A stretch of 64,000 nucleotides of DNA from assembly GCA_009103225.1 (NCBI GenBank), contig RHPI01000810.1:22891-86890 (forward strand). Direction: 5' to 3'. Below the pieces are notes generated by a model. It searched no databases, was not told where the DNA came from, and saw only the letters and a list, made by a program, of their open reading frames with translations. The position numbers and the translations under genes were made by a program. The DNA is from Chlorokybus atmophyticus (taxonomy: Eukaryota > Streptophyta > Chlorokybophyceae > Chlorokybales > Chlorokybaceae). This document shows positions 59,238-64,000 of the stretch, piece after piece (the first letter of the stretch is position 1; each line of letters starts with the position of its first letter).

Positions 59238-59447
59238 ACAGCTGATGCGATGGTGAAAGTGGATGAAGGGTAGAGTGTTTGTGCTCTATAATGGGATCTC
59301 CAGTGCTGCTATCACCCAACACACTAGCGCTTGTGCGCGCTATGCGATGACGGTGACAACACTGCACTGTGATGTGTACAACTACAGATTGCGATGCTGA
59401 TGTACAGCCTGCAACTACACTCACTTGAGCAAAGAGGGTGACACTGT

Positions 59448-60053
59448 AAGTCAACAAGCCACTACTATAGGTAGTGCTGTTTACACAGTTCTTTGCATGA
59501 GTGGAAGAGAAATTACACTGTTAAGTGAGGTGAATGAGCAAGCAACACGTGGATGCTATGCCCTGACTGATACCAACAAGCACACCGCGACCAAGTACAC
59601 AAAGCTCACAGCAAAGACAAGCACAGTGCACAAGAACATGCACAGGCTCTCACACGGTGAGGGGATTCCTGGGAACCGGGACGGTGTGTTTCGTAATTCA
59701 AGTCGCTTCACAAGCTCTTAGCTTTCTCACTTACAGTGTCACTAGCTGATCCGGTGAACACTGTGCCTACTTATACAAGTCAACTCATGACCGTCCAGAA
59801 CATAAGCTAACGGTCATATCGAGGCTATTTCCACAGGAAATCCCCACTCGATATAGAACCCAACTTATAACTGAACTCACAACCGAACAGCTACGCGCGG
59901 TGCCTATGTAGGCTATGGTCATGAGCTACTCTAGAGACATGACCTAGCTACTGGTTAGAGACGCGCGCGGGTCGCCATGCTGGTAAGCCGGGCGAGGGTC
60001 TTGCTGTAGGCATGCCCGATGACGACTGGCATGCTTGGGCGATAGGCATGACA
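59448..60053 (-). repeat. Right (5') LTR of element 2
   Basis: 59462-60053 matches 47683-48274 base for base in length (592 bp) with only scattered differences. Its inner edge keeps just the last 14 bp (AAGTCAACAAGCCA) of the 243-bp block present twice at the other end. The outer end ...GGCATGACA abuts the CGGC target duplication. Confidence 0.85.
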
Positions 60054-61218
60054 CGGCAAAAACCCAAACATCGCAACGCAGCGGGATTTGCGACCACTTT
60101 GCCGGGTTTCACACTTATGCGGATGCGCCTGTCGGGTTTGAAAGCAACGACCTACGACTTAAACCCTAACCGACTAGACTACAACGACACAAGACACGTA
60201 GCATGGCGAGCGTTATTATTATTACCGTTTAAAGCTGCCTCAACTGTCTCACGTGCTACAAGAATTGTTGAATGGATTGCATGCATGAATATGGTAGTTA
60301 TACATATATATATATACACGTATGTCAAGTTTATATATATGTATACATGTATATACATCTATAAGCCGGTGGCCGTTTATGTATATACGGCTACCGGTAC
60401 CCGTGTTTGTATCTTAATATATAATCGTGAAGGAAATTACGCAAATGTAGGTGACTTGAGGATGAAGAATGTGTTAGACCTGCCGTCCCATCCAATCGCA
60501 GTGCTTTGTAACTGACAGATGTTTGCATAAAGTTCCCTGCGTCACCTGTTTTTGCAAGGTTGTTTGCGGTGAGTTTGGGAAGTGTTCAACTCATGTGCTA
60601 GTACTAATCAAAACACATGCAAGTAGCAGCTTTCTACTTGTACTTGCTTGCCCCGCGGCCTGCTATTAGCAGGCCGCGAGGCAAGCCATAAATAGGCCGC
60701 GGGGTTGATCTTGGCAACGATGAGGTCATGAAATCATTAGGGTTTGTACCAGTGCGAAGTAGTGATTGTAACACACACCTTGTTAAGTATACATTAGTGT
60801 ACTATTAATGGAATCAATCACAACGTACATGATGATGTGTACACATCTATACATGTATAGCTTTAGCATGCAGCGTCAATGCATTTCTATACTATCGCCG
60901 TCCTTAATTGCGTTGGTCAGTGTAGTCGCATTGGTAATGATTTGGTCAGAATTGTAATCGCGATTAACACATGCCTCTCACGACTTAAACTTTTAATTAC
61001 GTCAACGCCGAATCCTCGACGTTGATAAGGATTCGGTGCTTACGATTGTCACGGGCGGAGTGCCGTTTATGTCAAATTGTAACAATATTTCGGCTACAGT
61101 CATAACATATATATGGATCCGCCATAAGTTTACAAAATTCGCAATTTATGATTGGCTCCGTCAATTACAAAGTTGCGGATCCAGCCTAACTTGCCAACAC
61201 CCATTTCTACAGATGCGC

Positions 61219-62171
61219 GCACGAGGTCGCAGTGGGAGCCGTTACCCACGTACGCGCGGACTTGTGTGTACATGCCTTGCCATCAAAATTGCGCCGGCAC
61301 CAAGCTAACGGTGCGCCTGACACCAAATTGGCCCAGCTAAGTGTGGAGGGCGGCGATAATGCCCTCGCGCAAGTGTGGTGCGGGCACCTCTTTGTCTTTG
61401 ATACGAATGCGACGCAGGAGACGTCCGTCCTGCCAGTGGTAGTACTGGGTGCGCTGGTTGACCCGATCGCGCTCTTGTGTGCTGAGTCCTACCGGAACTT
61501 GTCCTTGTTGTAGGATGGCCAAGGAGTTGACGTTGAGCCAGATGTCCTGCCTTAGGTCCGTGGGAGGGAGGTCGATGTTGTCGACAACCCCCTCGTCGGT
61601 CCTTCGGAGCAGACTCCAGCGCATGCATGTTTAGGTTGGTAGCATTGTTGGCGCTGGTGGATGCGCCTGCCTCTGTAGTGGCAGTGGTGCGGCTTGAACG
61701 CAACGCAGCTACGGCGAACATTGTGCTTACCTGAGGTGGAGGGGCTGAAGACCCCAGCTCGTGTCGCGCCCCCGTAGCGTCGTCGATGGAGAAGTGAAAA
61801 TTGCGACTGAGTCCGTCTATGTCCAAGTTAGCAAGGCCGGCGTGGTGCTCGATTTTGAAGTCGTGCTCTTGCAGTCCTAGAGCCCAACGCGCAAGCTTGC
61901 CAGTGAGATGCTAATTGGTCATCAGCCAGCGAAGAGGCTGATGATCGGTGATGAGCCAAAATTGTCGACCTAACAGGAATGGCATAAAAAAAGAGATAGC
62001 CCACACAGTAGCGAGGCATTCGCCCTCGTAGCTGCTGTAGTTGGCCTCGGCAGCGTTGTTGCTACGACTGGCGTACAAGACGACTCGCTCTTTCTTGTTG
62101 TCGTCGTGTTGTACAAGCACAGCTTTCGTGCTGAGCTTGCTCCAGTTGGTGTGCAGCACGAAGGGCTTGAT
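61219..62171 (-). pseudogene. RNase H and integrase zinc-finger fragment (element 1)
   Basis: Starting at the X3 edge: IKPFVLHTNWSKLSTKAVLV, YSSYEGECLATVWAISFFMP, LITDHQPLRWLMTN, then a TAG (61913-61911) where element 2 has Gln, HLTGKLARWALGL, DIDGLSRNFHF, and finally LGQFGVRRTVSLVPAQF and HCDLVR at the X2 edge. Several further stops and frameshifts. Domain order equals element 2. Confidence 0.88.
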
Positions 62172-62174
62172 GTA

Positions 62175-63671
62175 CACTGGTAGAAATGGCCCCCCAACAT
62201 TTCGGCCTTGCCCACAATTTACATGGAGATCCAGTTATAACTTAATTAGGGATCCATATGCAAGCAACATATCCATTTTTGCACTTTTTGCTGCTGCAGC
62301 CACAATTTGGTTTGGTATCGAGCTGCCATTAACGTCAACTAGCTGGTGTGCATTAAGTTCGATATCCGTCTTGTCTTGAACTTAATGATAGCCACATCCT
62401 AAACTAATTTTTGGTTACATCATGTAATAAGGAGATTAATCTTAACGCGTAATCTAATTGAAAATGTTATGGCCGCAGTTCGCGTCGAAAAACCAAAAGA
62501 GCCACGGCACACGGGTTTTCGTCTCTCCGTCGCTAAGTTTCGAACCTGCGCGGCAGAACCTGTTGGATTAGCAAGCAACATGATACGACCTACCGAGCGA
62601 CCAGCTAGACTACGACGACACGAGCCACCCTACAATGCGTTCATAAGCATATGACCTACAGCGGCTGCCTCATATTGTCTCACGTGCCGCAATGCATGCA
62701 TCACGCATGCACCAACAGCTGCATACAACGGCACTACCGGTATATGTATATATACATATATATATACATACACACATATACATATATATAGTCATACATA
62801 TAACCATATTTTTGTATATACATATATATACCGCGGTTTTCATATATATATACCACTTGTATCAAAACGATAAAGGTGAAGGTGGATTTTACCTATAAAG
62901 GTGACTTGGGGAGAGAGACTTTGTTCGACTTGCCGTTTTGTCCAATCACAGCGCGAGATTACCGGCAAATATTTGCATTATGCGCCCTGCGTCACCTGCT
63001 GAGGCAAGGTTGGTTGCGGAGTTCTGGTCAAGTCTTTACATGTTTACCTCATGTGCTACCACGGTTTACCAATCATTATACATGCAAGTCGCAGCCTTCT
63101 ACTTCCTTGCCCCGCGGCCTGCTACTAGCAGGCCGCGGTGCAAGCCATCAATAGGCCGCGGGGTTGAACCGGCAATTTGGCAATGATGAGGTCGTCGAAA
63201 ATTATTATGGTTTGTAACAATGCACAGATCGATCCTAGCGTTCCGAGTTTATTATGTATGAAGTCTCGTATTGTTGATGGAACCGGTCACAATTTTAATG
63301 ATGATGTGTACAGCTCTAGCATGCAATTTGAACGCATTGTAATGTTATCGTCGAGTCCTCAACTGCGTTCGGGAGTAAAGACGCATTGTTAACGAATTGG
63401 TCACAACTGTAAATGCGACTTACACACTCTTTCTCACGGCCCGAACCCTTGATTACGTAAACACCGAATCCTTAACATTGTTGGGGATCCGGTACTTACG
63501 ATCGTCACCGGCGGATTGAGGTTTGTGACAGGTTGCAATAAAATTCCGGCTGCAGCTACAACGTATATACGGATCCATCATAAATTTACGAAATCCGCAA
63601 ATAATGTCCGGCTTCGTCCATTACAAAGTTGCGGAACCAACCAGATTTGCCAAAACCCATTTCTACCGGTG
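62175..63671. mobile_element. CACTA-like element X3
   Basis: Ends CACTGGTAGAAATGG and, inverted, CACCGGTAGAAATGG; target duplication GTA (62172-62174, 63672-63674). 1.5 kb, no coding capacity. It shares with X2 the GCGGCCTGCTA hairpin (about 63116) and with X1 and X2 the GGCCCCCCAACA-type left subterminal region. The TA-rich block at 62735-62860 is simple sequence. Confidence 0.88.
62530..62620 (-). repeat. tRNA-like block within X3
   Basis: The minus strand reads TAGTCTAGCTGG (fits the A-box consensus) and about 60 nt later GGTTCGAAACT (B-box-like), with GTCGTCG/CGACGG at the ends pairing partly as an acceptor stem. Degraded relatives sit at the same place in X1 (about 45070-45150) and X2 (about 60125-60195). 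It may be a SINE captured before the family spread. Confidence 0.45.
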
Positions 63672-63674
63672 GTA

Positions 63675-64000
63675 GTCCGGTCGCTGTAGGATGGGGGCTG
63701 ATGTCAGCCTTTGCTTCAGCGCGTCGAAGACGGCTTGATGTACCATCTTCCAATCTCATCCCGCTTCCTTCCTCAGCACAAAGCGGCAAAAGTAGTTAGC
63801 CAGCCCCAGGAAAGCACGAAGCCGAGTGAGGTCCGTCGGGGCTGGGATGGCGGTCAATGGCTCCACCTTGGCCTGCTGCACATGCACGCCGTCAGGCACT
63901 ATCATGTGCCCTAGATTATTATCTTGTGTGTGAAGAATGTGCACTTGTTTGGGTGGATAGTCATGCTGATCGTTTTGACTCTGCGAAGCACCTCTTCGGT
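63675..64000 (-). pseudogene. Reverse transcriptase thumb fragment (element 1)
   Basis: The minus strand reads MTIHPNKCTFFTHK, then after a frame change LGHMIVPDGVHVQQAKVEPL and TDLTRLRAFLGLANYF, then (after another shift) FDALKQRLTSAPILQRPDY at the X3 edge. Here VQQAKV keeps the Gln that is TAG in element 2. The palm domain and anything upstream lie beyond base 64000. Confidence 0.88.

Larger units (their letters stand above)
47440..60053 (-). mobile_element. Gypsy retrotransposon element 2 carrying a DNA methyltransferase domain
   Basis: 12.6 kb including a gap and a TRIM array. The 4-bp duplication CGGC (47436-47439, 60054-60057) lies within the X2 sequence, proving insertion into X2. Domain order on the minus strand: Gag (59237-56686), second Gag-like Pro/Arg/Gly-rich region (54608-53701), aspartic protease (53223-52678), C5-DNA methyltransferase and RT in one frame (52677-50371), RNase H and integrase zinc finger (50370-49406), integrase (49405-48540), LTR region. 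The element is dead: several stops and frameshifts. The single N at 48535 sits where a PHD finger like that of element 1 would be expected. Confidence 0.93.
47133..61215. mobile_element. CACTA-like element X2, split by gypsy element 2
   Basis: Ends CACCGGTAGAAGTGG and, inverted, CATCTGTAGAAATGG; flanking TGC (47130-47132) and CGC (61216-61218), a target duplication differing by one C/T. Its own DNA is 47133-47439 and 60058-61215, about 1.47 kb. Shared with X1 and X3: GTTATGGCCGCAG(T/C)TCGCG near the left and a GCGGCCTGCTATTAGCAGGC hairpin near 60657. Confidence 0.82.
42780..64000 (-). mobile_element. Gypsy (Ty3-type) retrotransposon element 1, interrupted by three CACTA-like insertions, continues past window
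   Basis: Reading leftward on the minus strand: RT thumb (64000-63675), X3 insertion, RNase H and integrase zinc finger (62171-61219), X2 insertion carrying element 2, integrase core (47129-46819), X1 insertion, integrase C-terminus with PHD finger (44704-43900), purine tract, LTR (43861-42780). At each insertion the two edges join within one polyprotein: RPDY to IKPFVLHTNW, HCDLVR to ASLNTRSATLHP, and HRRTSRDHP to ADGLA. The part upstream of RT is outside the window. Confidence 0.9.

Overview
The window looks like repeat-dense nuclear DNA of a green-lineage alga, most likely a streptophyte (charophyte) alga. The main clue is a spliced gene on the minus strand (11509-14143) whose product carries the QLQ and WRC domains of plant growth-regulating factors (GRF). 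The interrupted genes, GT-AG introns, absence of operons, long CA microsatellite and nested LTR retrotransposons also fit a eukaryote. The species is not resolved. I can support only two host genes: the GRF gene (5 exons, 667 aa) and a second spliced gene at 31554-34287 (8 exons, 615 aa, Pro/Gln-rich, family not recognised). Both are on the minus strand.

Layout. 1-4.4 kb: a deleted pogo-like DNA transposon and its flanking repeat R1. 4.4-11.5 kb: tRNA-like fragments, a TRIM (miniature LTR element) with a TTACT target duplication, a 420-bp pogo-type MITE, and a 0.48-kb CA microsatellite. 11.5-14.8 kb: GRF gene and upstream region. 16.3-17.7 kb: gypsy gag remnant. 17.7-26.4 kb (continuing into an LTR): a decayed gypsy element on the minus strand, split in its RNase H region by a 5.15-kb CACTA-like element (18652-23806, target duplication AAT). 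27.8-30 kb: two more TRIMs, a tandem duplication and a perfect 48-bp palindrome. 31.5-34.3 kb: second gene. 35.5-41.7 kb: tandem R1 units containing a second pogo-like copy, so the pogo+R1 block is duplicated about 37 kb apart.

42.8-64 kb is one nested stack. Gypsy element 1 (minus strand, running off the right edge) is interrupted by three related CACTA-like elements X1, X2 and X3 (target duplications CAC, TGC/CGC, GTA). X2 is itself interrupted by gypsy element 2 (47440-60053, target duplication CGGC). Element 2's gag region is interrupted by a tandem TRIM array. Removing each insertion restores continuous reading of the older element, so the order of events can be read directly.

The standout is element 2. 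Between its aspartic protease and reverse transcriptase, in the same reading frame, it encodes a C5-cytosine DNA methyltransferase domain. Element 1, which looks like a sister element, ends its integrase with a PHD finger. If both belong to one family, the retroelement would carry a DNA-methylation writer and a chromatin reader. DNMT-bearing retrotransposons have been reported from charophytes and dinoflagellates (recalled from the literature, not checked here). Both copies are broken by stops and frameshifts; several stops are Gln codons changed by C-to-T, as expected from deamination of methylated cytosine.
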